Shown: positions 37,027 through 45,853 of the stretch, in pieces
Position numbering within the stretch: the stretch's first letter is position 1
How the letters are laid out: each line of letters opens with the position of its first letter
NCBI GenBank assembly: GCA_015351705.1
Contig: JADIIM010000037.1
Span: 106,427 to 170,426, forward strand
Reading direction: 5' to 3'
Length of the DNA stretch: 64,000 nt
DNA from: Aeromicrobium sp.
GTDB taxonomy: Bacteria; Actinomycetota; Coriobacteriia; Anaerosomatales; Anaerosomataceae
Notes under the pieces: generated by a model
What the model saw: the letters and a program-made list of their open reading frames with translations, nothing else
Told to the model about the DNA's origin: nothing
Databases searched by the model: none
Translations under genes and position numbers: made by a program

Positions 37027-37806
37027 GTGGGTCCGACCCGCGCTTCACTCGAGCGCTTCTTCACCAGCCGCGCCGATCGCGAGCTTCTGGACCGCCTTGA
37101 GGTCGAGGCGGTCCCTCGGCATGTGGCCATCATCATGGACGGCAACGGACGCTGGGCCGCCAAGCGCGGTCTTCCGCGCATTGCCGGCCACCGGGCCGGA
37201 GCCAAGGCGGTTCGCGAGGCCATCGCTGCCGCCATCGAGTTGGGTGTCCGCTTCCTGACCATCTACTCGTTCAGCAGTGAGAACTGGCGTCGCTCGGACG
37301 AAGAGGTGCACGGCCTCATGAGCCTCTTCGTCGAGGTGCTCGAGCGCGAGATGGACTCCTTGCAGGCCCGGCGCGTCCGTGTCCGCGTGATCGGCAGCGA
37401 TGCCGGGGTCCCTGCTGAGACGATGGCCGCCTTCCGGCGCGCCGAGGCGACGACGGCCGACAACGACGTCCTCACGCTCGTAGTGGCTCTCAACTACGGT
37501 GGGCGACAAGAGATCACCGACGCCGTGCGCGCCCTGGCCAGCTCGATCGCCGAGGGCAGCCTCGAGCCCGGGCAGATCGACGAGTCGGTGGTCGAGGCCC
37601 ATCTGTACACTACCGGCGTCCCGGACCCCGACCTTGTCATCCGCACGAGCGGTGAGCTGCGTGTCTCGAACTTCCTGCTCTGGCAGCTTGCGTACGCCGA
37701 GCTGTGGGTGACGAGCGTGCTATGGCCGGACTTCCGCCGAGGCGACCTGCTGCGCGCGGTACTCGACTTCCAGAAGCGGTCGCGGCGGTTCGGCGGGCGC
37801 TCGTGA
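37027..37806 (+). CDS. uppS: Isoprenyl (undecaprenyl) diphosphate synthase
   Basis: UppS extends farnesyl diphosphate in cis steps to the C55 lipid carrier for cell wall synthesis. The 259-residue protein has the catalytic Asp 38 in IIMDGNGRWA and the conserved HRAGA, FSSENW and RTSGELRVSNFLLWQ segments. The start is GTG 37027, giving an N-terminal extension of about 30 residues before the catalytic fold. It overlaps cdsA (GTGA). Chain length cannot be set from the sequence with certainty. Confidence 0.93.
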   Translation: MGPTRASLERFFTSRADRELLDRLEVEAVPRHVAIIMDGNGRWAAKRGLPRIAGHRAGAKAVREAIAAAIELGVRFLTIYSFSSENWRRSDEEVHGLMSLFVEVLEREMDSLQARRVRVRVIGSDAGVPAETMAAFRRAEATTADNDVLTLVVALNYGGRQEITDAVRALASSIAEGSLEPGQIDESVVEAHLYTTGVPDPDLVIRTSGELRVSNFLLWQLAYAELWVTSVLWPDFRRGDLLRAVLDFQKRSRRFGGRS

Positions 37807-38612
37807 CCGCGTCGCTCAAGGACTTCGGCGTCCGTGCCGCCAGCGCTCTTGTGCTCGGAGCGGTCATGCTCGGCAGCCTGTTCTTCGCCGGTGTGTGGGG
37901 CCTCGCTGTGGTCGCTGCGATCATCGCCAGTGGCGCCATGTGGGAGTTCGTCCAGCTCACCCGCCGAGGCAGGACGCTCCCCGAGGAGATGCCTGCACTG
38001 GCAGGCATCGCCGCCCTTCCGTTCGCGGCGGCAGCGTGGGGGCCGACGGGACTCCTCGCGGCCGGATCGGTCCTTGTCGTCGCGATGCTGGTGCGGCACG
38101 TGCTGGTGCGGCAGCTTCGGCTCGCAGACACGGCCGTCACGGTCTTCGGCGCCGCCTACATCGGACTCGGCGCGTCGCATCTCCTCCTGATGCGGCGTCT
38201 TGAAGACGGCGTGATGCTCGTGCTTGCCACCATCATGTCCGTGTGGGCCAACGATGTCTTCGCGTACCTCGCCGGCTCATCATTCGGGCGCCGTCCGCTC
38301 GCCCCGCGCATCTCTCCCAAGAAGACCTGGGAGGGGCTTGCGGCGGGGACCGTCGGCACGACTGCGGCATGGCTGGGGATCGGCTCCCTCGGCACGGACC
38401 TCGCCTTCGGTCCGCTCGTCGCCGTCGGGCTCGTGGCATCGCTTGCGGCGGTCTTCGGCGACCTCGTGGAGTCCCGCTTCAAACGCGAGGCCCAGGTCAA
38501 AGACTCAGGGGCCCTGCTCCCGGGCCATGGCGGCATGCTCGACCGCTTCGACAGCTTCCTCGTCGTCACCATCGTCGTCTATCACGTGCTCCTGGCGGTG
38601 GGCGCCCGATGA
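37803..38612 (+). CDS. cdsA: Phosphatidate cytidylyltransferase
   Basis: CdsA makes CDP-diacylglycerol from phosphatidate and CTP, the branch point to anionic and other phospholipids. The 269-residue membrane protein has about eight hydrophobic segments and ends with the CDS signature around residues 221-245 (SRFKREAQVKDSG then LLPGHGGMLDRFDS). GTG 37803 overlaps uppS and the end overlaps dxr, so lipid carrier, phospholipid and isoprenoid genes are translated as one chain. Confidence 0.94.
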   Translation: MTASLKDFGVRAASALVLGAVMLGSLFFAGVWGLAVVAAIIASGAMWEFVQLTRRGRTLPEEMPALAGIAALPFAAAAWGPTGLLAAGSVLVVAMLVRHVLVRQLRLADTAVTVFGAAYIGLGASHLLLMRRLEDGVMLVLATIMSVWANDVFAYLAGSSFGRRPLAPRISPKKTWEGLAAGTVGTTAAWLGIGSLGTDLAFGPLVAVGLVASLAAVFGDLVESRFKREAQVKDSGALLPGHGGMLDRFDSFLVVTIVVYHVLLAVGAR

Positions 38613-39748
38613 CCGTGGCCGTTACGCTTCTCGGCTCCACCGGATCGATCGGGCGCCAGACGCTCGACGTGGCTCGCCGCTACCCCGACCGCGTCACGAT
38701 CGTGGCGCTTGCCGCGCGGGGGAGTGTCGACCGCTTCGTCGAGCAGGCGCGCGAGCACCCGCACGCAAGACGCGCGCTCGCCGATCCCGAGGCGGCCCGG
38801 CGCGCCCAGGCGGTCCTCGGACGTCCGGTTCTGGCCGGGTCCGCCGCGCTTGTCGACCTCGCGCGTGAGCCGGGTGCGGACGTCGTCGTCAACGCGCTCG
38901 TCGGGGCAGCAGGACTCCGCGCATCGATCGCAACGCTCGAGGGCACGGCGCGTCTTGCACTCGCCAACAAAGAGTCGCTTGTGGTGGGTGGAACGCTGCT
39001 CACCGGCCTGGGCCTTGACCGCATCGTCCCGGTGGACAGCGAGCACTCCGCGATTCATCAGTGTTTGACCGGCGAGCCCGCTCATGGCGTGAGCCGGATC
39101 TGGCTGACGGCCTCCGGGGGCCCGTTCCGCGGGAGGACCTCGGCCGAGCTGACCGGGGTCACCGTCGCAGAAGCGCTTGCCCACCCGCGCTGGACGATGG
39201 GGCCGAAGATCACGATCGACTCCGCGACACTGATGAACAAGGGTCTCGAGGTCATCGAGGCACACTACCTCTTCGGCACGGAGTATGACCGGATCACAGT
39301 GGTGGTCCATCCCCAGTCGTGCGTGCACTCGATGGTCGAGTTCACGGACGGCTCGGTCAAGGCACACCTCGGCGCCACCGACATGCGCATCCCCATCCAG
39401 TACGCACTCAGCATGCCCGGTCGATGGGAGTGCCCGGTCGAGCCGGTGGACTTCCTCACCATCGGTCGCCTGGACTTCGAGCCACCGGATCCGGAGACGT
39501 TCCGCGCCCTTGGACTCGCGTACGCCGCGGGACGCGCCGGCGGCACGATGCCCGCCGTCATGAACGCGGCAAACGAGGTCGCCGTCGCGGCGTTCCTCGC
39601 CGGGACGACGCCGTTCCTTTCCATTGCCGAGACCGTCTCGCGGGTCATGGACCTCCACACGCCGGTCGAACCGGGCAGCGTCGAGGAGCTTGAGGCAGTG
39701 GATGCGTGGGCACGCCGTGAAGCGTCAGCGGTGATCTCCGGCGACTAG
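38609..39748 (+). CDS. dxr: 1-deoxy-D-xylulose 5-phosphate reductoisomerase
   Basis: Dxr converts DXP to methylerythritol phosphate with NADPH, the committed step of the MEP isoprenoid pathway. The 379-residue protein has the cofactor loop GSTGSIG (9-15), ANKESLV, the metal/substrate motif VDSEHSAIHQ and TIDSATLMNKGLE. ATG 38609 overlaps cdsA. With ispG two genes on, the window encodes two MEP pathway steps that supply the UppS substrate. Confidence 0.96.
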   Translation: MTVAVTLLGSTGSIGRQTLDVARRYPDRVTIVALAARGSVDRFVEQAREHPHARRALADPEAARRAQAVLGRPVLAGSAALVDLAREPGADVVVNALVGAAGLRASIATLEGTARLALANKESLVVGGTLLTGLGLDRIVPVDSEHSAIHQCLTGEPAHGVSRIWLTASGGPFRGRTSAELTGVTVAEALAHPRWTMGPKITIDSATLMNKGLEVIEAHYLFGTEYDRITVVVHPQSCVHSMVEFTDGSVKAHLGATDMRIPIQYALSMPGRWECPVEPVDFLTIGRLDFEPPDPETFRALGLAYAAGRAGGTMPAVMNAANEVAVAAFLAGTTPFLSIAETVSRVMDLHTPVEPGSVEELEAVDAWARREASAVISGD

Positions 39749-39807
39749 CTGGCGCGGCGCTTGCTCGCATACCGTACCACCGCTGGCCGCACATGCGCCC
39801 GGGTAGG

Positions 39808-39813
39808 TATCCT
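39808..39813 (+). promoter_or_regulatory. Possible -10 element upstream of rseP
   Basis: TATCCT lies in the 99-bp gap between dxr and rseP, about 35 bases before the chosen GTG start. No convincing -35 is seen. It may provide a separate transcript for rseP-ispG. Confidence 0.35.
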
Positions 39814-39847
39814 GACATGACCGTTCTCGATGACTTTGGAGGCGCAC

Positions 39848-41101
39848 GTGACCGGAGCGCTTGGAACCGCCGAGATCGTGCTATGGGGCGTTCTCACCTT
39901 CTCCATCCTCGTGGTGTTCCACGAGATGGGTCACTTCCTGGCCGCCCGGGCCTTCGGCGTGAAGGTCCACGAGTTCATGGTCGGCCTGCCCGGCCCGGCG
40001 CTGCGGCTACACACCAAGAACATGACGTGGGGCGTGACCGCGGTCCCGCTCGGCGGGTACGTGCGCATCGCCGGCATGGAGCCTGGCGCCGAGGACGCGC
40101 TTGTCGGGGACGCCCTCGTCGCCCTGCGCGATGAGGGGCCGCTCGACGCCGCGGCACTGGCGGGCATCCTCGGCGTGGCCGACGAGCGCGCCGCGGCGTT
40201 GCTCGCGACCGCATACGACTGGAAGGCCGCGACCGTCGACGGCGAGCGCTATACACTCGATCTCGAAGGTGAGGTCAGGGGGCTTGACGCGGCCGCGCTC
40301 GCCGATCACGCGCGGGCCTCGACCTACCGGGGGCAGTCCACGTGGAAGCGCGTGACCATCCTCGCCATGGGTGTGATCACCAACCTCACGCTTGCGATCC
40401 TGACCTTCACGATCGTGCTGTCCGTCTGGGGCTACTACCAGCTCTCCACCACCATAGACACCGTCGCCGAGGACGCACCGGCCGCCTCCGTCGACCTCGC
40501 CCCCGGGGACGTCCTCGTCGCGCTCGACGGTCAGCGCATCGACCGCTGGGACACCTTCCAGCTGCTCATGTCGCGCACCCGCGCTGGTGAGACCGTGGTC
40601 CTGACCGTGGAGCGTGACGGGGCACAGCGCGACGTCACCATCACGCTCGCCGGGCGCGAGGGCCATGGATACATCGGCATCGGACCGACCGCTGAACTCG
40701 TGCGCCCGGGTGTGATCGAGAGCCTCGGCGAGAGCGTGAGACTCACCGGCCTCGTGTTCCGCGCCATCGTCGACCTGTTCAATCCAGTGACCTTCGCGCG
40801 CTCGGTCGAGGGCGTTCGCGGGCCCGTCGGCATCTCGGTCATGGCCGCGGAGGCCGCGCAGGCAGGACCGCTGTCATACGCTGGACTGATCGCCATGCTA
40901 TCGCTCTCCCTGGGCGTGATGAACATCCTACCGATACCGCCGCTTGACGGCGGCAAGATCATGATGGAGATCGTGGAGCGCATCATGGGCCGCCCGGTCA
41001 AACGTGCGGTCTCGGTGGCGCTCTCGGCGGTCGGAGCCGTCCTGCTGTTCTCGCTCATCGGCTACATCATGTACGCTGACATCGCACGTCTGGCCCAGTG
41101 A
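39848..41101 (+). CDS. rseP: Site-2 intramembrane metalloprotease RseP/RasP
   Basis: An M50 site-2 protease that cleaves membrane substrates, such as anti-sigma factors and remnant signal peptides, within the bilayer. The 417-residue protein has HEMGH (25-29) in the first membrane helix, a cytosolic segment of about 85 residues (82-165), a PDZ domain (about 200-280) and the second metal motif LDGG (366-369) in NILPIPPLDGG. GTG 39848 has GGAGG five bases upstream; in-frame ATG 39830 would add six residues. It lies 15 bases before ispG. Substrates are unknown. Confidence 0.93.
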   Translation: MTGALGTAEIVLWGVLTFSILVVFHEMGHFLAARAFGVKVHEFMVGLPGPALRLHTKNMTWGVTAVPLGGYVRIAGMEPGAEDALVGDALVALRDEGPLDAAALAGILGVADERAAALLATAYDWKAATVDGERYTLDLEGEVRGLDAAALADHARASTYRGQSTWKRVTILAMGVITNLTLAILTFTIVLSVWGYYQLSTTIDTVAEDAPAASVDLAPGDVLVALDGQRIDRWDTFQLLMSRTRAGETVVLTVERDGAQRDVTITLAGREGHGYIGIGPTAELVRPGVIESLGESVRLTGLVFRAIVDLFNPVTFARSVEGVRGPVGISVMAAEAAQAGPLSYAGLIAMLSLSLGVMNILPIPPLDGGKIMMEIVERIMGRPVKRAVSVALSAVGAVLLFSLIGYIMYADIARLAQ

Positions 41102-41116
41102 CCCGAGGAGCATCTT

Positions 41117-42175
41117 GTGGCCGAGCGGCGTGAGACCCGTCCCGTCAGCGTGGGGGCCATCATCATCGGCGGCGGCGCACCGGTCGCCGTCCAGTCGATG
41201 ACCAATACCGACACCCGCGATGTCGACGCCACTCTCGCGCAGATCCACGAGCTTGCGGGGGCGGGATGTGAGATCGCACGCGTCGCCGTCCCGCACGCCG
41301 ACTCCCTCGACGCGTTCGAGCGCATCTGCGCCGCAAGCCCGCTGCCCGTCGTGGCCGACATCCACTTCGATCACCGCCTCGCCGTCGAGGCCACGCGCCG
41401 TGGCGCGGCGAAGCTCCGCATCAACCCCGGCAACATCGGCGCGACCGGGCGCGTCGACGCGGTCATCGATGCGGCGGGGGAGGCGGGGATCCCGATCCGC
41501 ATCGGGGTCAACGCGGGAAGCCTCGCCGCCGAGTACGCGGACCGTGACTGGCCGCTCCCGGAGAAGCTGGTCGCCAGCGCCCAGTCGTTCTGCGAGCACT
41601 TCTCCGCGCGAGGGTTCGAGGACATCGTGGTCTCCGCCAAGGCGTCTTCCGTGCAGCCGACCGTCGAAGCGTACCGGCTGTTGGCCGACCGCGTCCCGTA
41701 TCCGCTTCACATCGGCGTGACCGAGGCCGGCACGGTGCGCTCGGGTACCGTGAAGTCGGCCGTCGGGCTCGGCATCCTGATCGCCGAGGGCATCGGCGAC
41801 ACGCTTCGGGTCTCGCTCACAGCCCCGCCGGTCGAGGAAGTGCACGTCGCCTGGGAGATCCTTGCGGCGCTCGACGTGCGGCGCCGCGGGCCGGAGCTCG
41901 TCTCGTGCCCCACCTGCGGCCGGTGCCAGGTGGACCTGGTCCCGATCGCGACCGAGGTCGAGCGCAGGCTCGCTGCCACCGAAGCCCCGCTCAAGGTCGC
42001 CGTCATGGGCTGTGCCGTCAACGGACCCGGGGAAGCGCGTGAGGCAGATGTCGGCATCGCCGCTGGCAGGGGGGTGGGACTGCTCTTCGCTCACGGCGAA
42101 GTGGTACGTAAGGTCCCGGAAGCCGAGATCGTCGACGCGCTCATGGCCGAAGTGGAACGCCTCGGCGCCGAGTGA
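41117..42175 (+). CDS. ispG: 4-hydroxy-3-methylbut-2-enyl diphosphate synthase (IspG)
   Basis: IspG reductively opens methylerythritol cyclodiphosphate to HMBPP, using a [4Fe-4S] cluster. The 352-residue protein has a TIM-barrel N-terminal domain (QSMTNTDTRDV near the start) and a C-terminal cluster domain with Cys 264, Cys 267 and Cys 299 and the motif CAVNGPGEA. GTG 41117 follows GAGGAG. The dxr-rseP-ispG order is common to many bacteria. Iron-sulfur chemistry here is consistent with an anaerobic life but is not proof. Confidence 0.95.
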   Translation: MAERRETRPVSVGAIIIGGGAPVAVQSMTNTDTRDVDATLAQIHELAGAGCEIARVAVPHADSLDAFERICAASPLPVVADIHFDHRLAVEATRRGAAKLRINPGNIGATGRVDAVIDAAGEAGIPIRIGVNAGSLAAEYADRDWPLPEKLVASAQSFCEHFSARGFEDIVVSAKASSVQPTVEAYRLLADRVPYPLHIGVTEAGTVRSGTVKSAVGLGILIAEGIGDTLRVSLTAPPVEEVHVAWEILAALDVRRRGPELVSCPTCGRCQVDLVPIATEVERRLAATEAPLKVAVMGCAVNGPGEAREADVGIAAGRGVGLLFAHGEVVRKVPEAEIVDALMAEVERLGAE

Positions 42176-42246
42176 CCCACACGCGGCGCTGCGGTATCCT
42201 CTCCGGTACGAACCTCCGCTTGCCCACATCACGGCAGGGACCGATA

Positions 42247-42264
42247 CGCGCGCGATCGCGCGCG
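42247..42264. repeat. 18-bp perfect palindrome in the proS leader
   Basis: CGCGCGCGATCGCGCGCG reads the same on both strands and lies 20 bases before the proS ATG. A possible -10 (TATCCT, 42195-42200) is upstream. It may be a regulator site, an RNA hairpin in the leader, or chance in GC-rich sequence. I see no T-box signature. Confidence 0.55.
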
Positions 42265-42284
42265 ACGACCGCGCAAGGAGAGCC

Positions 42285-44012
42285 ATGCCCGTCGCACTCA
42301 GGATGTCGACGCTGTACGTGCCCACCCTCAAGGAGGAGCCCGCCGAGGCCGAGATCGCCTCGCACCGGCTCATGCTGCGTGCGGGCATGATGCGCAAGGC
42401 GGCCGCGGGCATCTACACGTTCCTGCCGCTCGGCTGGCGCTCGGTACGGAAGGTGGAGCAGATCGTCCGCGAGGAGATGGACGCCATCGGTAGCCAGGAG
42501 ATGCAGATGCCGATCGTCCAGCCCGCCGAGCTGTGGCAGCAGTCCGGGCGCTGGGACGTGTACGGTCCGGAACTCGCCCGCCTCAAGGACCGCCAGGGAC
42601 GAGAGTTCTGCCTCGGGCCCACCCACGAGGAGATCATCACCGCCACCGTGCGCAGCGAGCTCCGGTCGTATCGCGACCTGCCGGTCTCGCTCTACCAGAT
42701 CCACACCAAGTTCCGCGACGAGATGCGGCCCCGCTTCGGGCTGCTCCGTGGACGTGAGTTCATCATGAAAGACGCGTACTCGTTCCACGCCTCGCAGGAC
42801 TCGCTTCACGAACACTACGATGCGATGGCCGGGGCCTATGGACGCATCTGCGACCGCCTCGGGCTCGAGTGGCGTCCGGTCGCCGCCGACTCCGGACAGA
42901 TCGGCGGCTCGGTCACCACCGAGTTCATGGCGCTTGCCGCGAGTGGTGAGGCGGCACTCGTCTACTGCGACTGCGGCTGGGCCGCCAACGTCGAGGTGGC
43001 CGAATCCGTCGTTGCCGGACGCCCCGCGCCCGGAGAGCCTGCGCCACTGGAGCGCGTCGCGACACCTGACGCTCGCACGATCGCCGAGGTCGCCGCGCAC
43101 TTCCGTGTGGACGAATCACACACCGTCAAGACGATGGCAGGTCGCACTGCCGAGGGCAGGCTCGTGCTCATGTGCGTACCGGGCGATCGCGAGCTCAACC
43201 CGGTCAAGGCCGATCGCGCCACGGGAGGCGTCACGCTCCTCGAGGACGATGACTTCGCCGCTCTCGGCCTTCCGCGCGGCTCGCTCGGCCCGGTCGATCC
43301 CCCCGCCGGCACGCTCGTGATCGCCGACCGCTCTCTTCGGGACCTCGCCTCGTGGATCGTCGGCGCGAACACCGACGGTTTCCACCTCACCGGCGCGTCA
43401 CCCGGGCGTGACTTCGACGTCGCCGAGTGGGCCGACCTCGTCGTGGCCGAGCCCGGTGACGGGTGTCCCACGTGCGGCGAGGCGCTCCAGGCCGCCCGCG
43501 GCATCGAGGTCTCGCAGGTCTTCCAGCTCGGCACCAAGTACTCGGTGAGCATGGGCGCGTCGTTCGCTGACGAGAGCGGGCAGGAGCACCCCTTCATCAT
43601 GGGCTGCTACGGGGTGGGCGTCACCCGCTCGCTCGCCGCCGTGATCGAGCAGCACAACGACGAGAACGGCATCGCGTGGCCCATGAGTGTGGCGCCCCTC
43701 GAGGTCGCCGTCATCCCGCTCGGAGGCGGGGACGAAGATGTAACGCAGACGGCCGAGCGCATCTGGGAGGGCCTTGCCGCCGCAAGGATCGAGACCGTTC
43801 TGGACGATCGCGACGAACGGCCCGGCGTGAAGTTCGCCGACGCGGACCTCATCGGCTGGCCGCTGCAGGTGGTCGTCGGCAAGCGCGGACTGGCCGACGG
43901 GGTCGTGGAGATCAAGGACCGCGCGACAGGCGAGCGGACCACGGTGGCACTCTCCGAGGCCGTCGCGCACGTCACCGCACTGGTGGAAGACGGACGCGCA
44001 CGGTTCGCGTGA
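42285..44012 (+). CDS. proS: Prolyl-tRNA synthetase
   Basis: ProS charges tRNA-Pro. The 575-residue class II synthetase is the bacterial type. Motif 2 (TKFRDEMRPRFGLLRGREF) and the EMQMPIVQPAELW segment are present. An insertion of about 175 residues (about 220-400) is the YbaK-like editing domain that clears mis-charged alanyl-tRNA-Pro. The C-terminal anticodon-binding domain is about 475-570. ATG 42285 follows CAAGGAGAG. In Bacillus polC follows proS; it is missing here and rimP follows instead. Confidence 0.95.
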   Translation: MPVALRMSTLYVPTLKEEPAEAEIASHRLMLRAGMMRKAAAGIYTFLPLGWRSVRKVEQIVREEMDAIGSQEMQMPIVQPAELWQQSGRWDVYGPELARLKDRQGREFCLGPTHEEIITATVRSELRSYRDLPVSLYQIHTKFRDEMRPRFGLLRGREFIMKDAYSFHASQDSLHEHYDAMAGAYGRICDRLGLEWRPVAADSGQIGGSVTTEFMALAASGEAALVYCDCGWAANVEVAESVVAGRPAPGEPAPLERVATPDARTIAEVAAHFRVDESHTVKTMAGRTAEGRLVLMCVPGDRELNPVKADRATGGVTLLEDDDFAALGLPRGSLGPVDPPAGTLVIADRSLRDLASWIVGANTDGFHLTGASPGRDFDVAEWADLVVAEPGDGCPTCGEALQAARGIEVSQVFQLGTKYSVSMGASFADESGQEHPFIMGCYGVGVTRSLAAVIEQHNDENGIAWPMSVAPLEVAVIPLGGGDEDVTQTAERIWEGLAAARIETVLDDRDERPGVKFADADLIGWPLQVVVGKRGLADGVVEIKDRATGERTTVALSEAVAHVTALVEDGRARFA

Positions 44013-44064
44013 GTACGCAGGCCTCTCGCACCCGCGCGGCACGGCCGGAGGGGCGCATGGACCG

Positions 44065-44078
44065 CGCTTCGCGAAGCG
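44065..44078. repeat. 14-bp palindrome in the proS-rimP gap
   Basis: CGCTTCGCGAAGCG is a perfect palindrome 53 bases after the proS stop. It may act as a weak terminator stem for proS; no T tract follows. The rest of the 211-bp gap holds the rimP promoter and leader hairpin listed separately. Confidence 0.4.
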
Positions 44079-44124
44079 TCCTTGAGCCTGCGCTCGGGGC
44101 ATCAGCACGGCCTCCTGCACCGCT

Positions 44125-44152
44125 TTGACCTGCACGGTCGCTATGCTACAAT
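44125..44152 (+). promoter_or_regulatory. Strong promoter of the rimP-nusA-infB operon
   Basis: TTGACC (44125-44130) and TACAAT (44147-44152) are separated by 16 bases. Transcription should begin near 44159, about 66 bases before rimP, and run through at least rbfA and probably ribF. Confidence 0.78.
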
Positions 44153-44178
44153 CCGTGCGAACGACAAACGTCCCGGTG

Positions 44179-44208
44179 AGAAGTGGGCTTACCCCCGCTT
44201 CTTTTGTT
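44179..44208 (+). promoter_or_regulatory. Terminator-like attenuator hairpin in the rimP leader
   Basis: AGAAGTGGG (44179-44187) pairs with CCCGCTTCT (44194-44202), with one wobble, and is followed by TTTGTT. It lies between the promoter and the rimP ribosome site (GAAGGAGG, 44212-44219), so it looks like a transcription attenuator. A hairpin of this kind is frequent just upstream of rimP in Gram-positive genomes. Confidence 0.7.
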
Positions 44209-44224
44209 CTGGAAGGAGGTCCGG

Positions 44225-44716
44225 ATGAGCAGTCCGCTCGCTGACGAGATCATCGCTCTTCTCGAACCCCTTGCGGAGCACCATGGGCTCGAGTTGGTCA
44301 CCGCCGAGACCGCAGGCGGCAGGGGCGCGATGACGGTGCGCGTCTTCCTCGATCGTGAGGGCGGCATCGACATCGACGCCATCGCGGCGGCCAACGAGTG
44401 GATCTCCGACGCACTCGACGGTGTCAGTGCGCTCTCCGGGCCGTACACGCTCGAGGTCTCGTCACCCGGGATCGACCGTGTGCTGCGCACGCGCAGGGAC
44501 TACGAGCGCTTCAGCGGCAAGCGGGCGGCCATCCACACTGCACGTCCGATCGACGGCCGGAGCCGCTTCACCGGCGTTCTGGCCGGGATCGACGGTGACG
44601 ACGTGCGCATGATCATCGACGGCAACGACCACCTCATCCCCTTCGGGGACATCGAGCGGGCCCGCCTCAAGGCCGATCTTGGCGAGCCCGGTGAAGGGAG
44701 CGGGACACTCGGATGA
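44225..44716 (+). CDS. rimP: Ribosome maturation factor RimP
   Basis: RimP assists early 30S subunit assembly. The 163-residue protein has the N-terminal alpha-beta domain with LELV near residue 22 and the conserved EVSSPGIDR (about 93-101), then a C-terminal Sm-like domain. ATG 44225 follows GAAGGAGG and comes straight after the attenuator-like hairpin. It overlaps nusA by four bases (ATGA), the universal rimP-nusA coupling. Confidence 0.95.
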   Translation: MSSPLADEIIALLEPLAEHHGLELVTAETAGGRGAMTVRVFLDREGGIDIDAIAAANEWISDALDGVSALSGPYTLEVSSPGIDRVLRTRRDYERFSGKRAAIHTARPIDGRSRFTGVLAGIDGDDVRMIIDGNDHLIPFGDIERARLKADLGEPGEGSGTLG

Positions 44717-45849
44717 GCTCCGACCTTATGGACGCACTGCGCGAACTCGCGCGCGAGAAGAACATCGACGAGAACGACATGCTCGAGCGGCTCGAAGAGC
44801 AGCTCGCCCTGACGTATAAGCGCATCCTCGACACGGAGAACGACTGCTCCGTGTCGATCGACCGTGACTCGGGACGGATCTACGTCTACGAGCTCGTCCC
44901 GGTCGGCGGCACGGAGGAAGAGCCCGTGCTCGAGGCGCGCGACGTGACACCCTCGGACATCTCCCGATTCGCCGCTCAGGCTGCCAAGCAGGTCATCACC
45001 CAGTCGATCCGTGAGGCCGAGCGTGCCCAGATCTTCGAGGAGTATGCGGACCGCATCGGCGACAGCATCACCGGCACGGTACAGCAGTCGGACTCCCGCT
45101 ACACGCTCGTCAAGATCCGCGAGGGCGTCGAGGCGCTGCTTCCCACCGCCGAGCAGCCCGGCAACGAGCGCTACGAGCACAACCAGCGCCTGAAGGCGCT
45201 CATCATCGACGTGCGCAAGACCGCGAACGAGCCCTCGATCGTCGTCTCCCGCACCCACCCCAACCTGCTCAAGCGCCTCTTCGAGCTCGAGGTGCCCGAG
45301 ATCTACGACGGCATCGTCGAGATCAAGAGCGTCGCACGCGAGCCCGGGCTGCGCTCCAAGATCGCTGTCTCCTCTCGAGAGCCCGGCCTCGACCCGGTCG
45401 GTGCGTGCGTCGGCCCTAAGGGCAGCCGTGTGCGCATGGTGGTCGCCGAGCTCCGCGGCGAGCGGATCGACGTCATCCCGTGGTCGGAGGACGCCGCGAC
45501 GTTCGTCGGCAACGCCCTCTCGCCGGCCAAGGTGGCGCGCGTCATGGTCTCCGAAGACGAGCACACCGCCACGGTCATCGTGCCTGACGACCAGCTCTCC
45601 CTTGCGATCGGCAAAGAGGGCCAGAACGCTCGCCTTGCGGCCAAGCTCACGGGGTGGCGCATCGACATCAAGAGCCTGACGCAGGCGCAGAGCCAGGGCC
45701 TCGCTCAGGCGGTCGCCGGTGATGAGACCGACGCCGAGGACGGCGACGGACGGTGTGTCGCGGTGACGAGCACGGGGATCCGCTGCCGCAACCAGGCGCG
45801 TCCCGGCAGCAGGTACTGTGGCGTGCACGCGAAGGAGGGCGGCGAGTAG
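44713..45849 (+). CDS. nusA: Transcription factor NusA with C-terminal zinc-finger-like tail
   Basis: NusA binds RNA polymerase and modulates pausing, termination and antitermination. The 378-residue protein has the N-terminal polymerase-binding domain (1-115), an S1 domain (about 118-182) and two KH domains (about 185-325; VGPKGSRVR at 233-241 and IGKEGQNARL at 299-308). After residue 340 an extra module appears with Cys 348, Cys 358, Cys 369 and His 372, resembling the short Cys-Cys-Cys-His DUF5763-type motif. This is not part of usual NusA. The reading frame is intact to the stop and rnpM follows after four bases. Confidence 0.94.
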   Translation: MSSDLMDALRELAREKNIDENDMLERLEEQLALTYKRILDTENDCSVSIDRDSGRIYVYELVPVGGTEEEPVLEARDVTPSDISRFAAQAAKQVITQSIREAERAQIFEEYADRIGDSITGTVQQSDSRYTLVKIREGVEALLPTAEQPGNERYEHNQRLKALIIDVRKTANEPSIVVSRTHPNLLKRLFELEVPEIYDGIVEIKSVAREPGLRSKIAVSSREPGLDPVGACVGPKGSRVRMVVAELRGERIDVIPWSEDAATFVGNALSPAKVARVMVSEDEHTATVIVPDDQLSLAIGKEGQNARLAAKLTGWRIDIKSLTQAQSQGLAQAVAGDETDAEDGDGRCVAVTSTGIRCRNQARPGSRYCGVHAKEGGE

Positions 45850-45853
45850 CCGC

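Noticed and set aside
39980..40345. An ~85-residue insertion in RseP between the HEMGH helix and the PDZ domain
   Set aside because: Bacillus RasP also has a long segment in this place, so it is not unusual for the Gram-positive type.
42176..42284. T-box riboswitch upstream of proS
   Set aside because: No T-box consensus, specifier stem or terminator is recognisable in the 109-bp gap.
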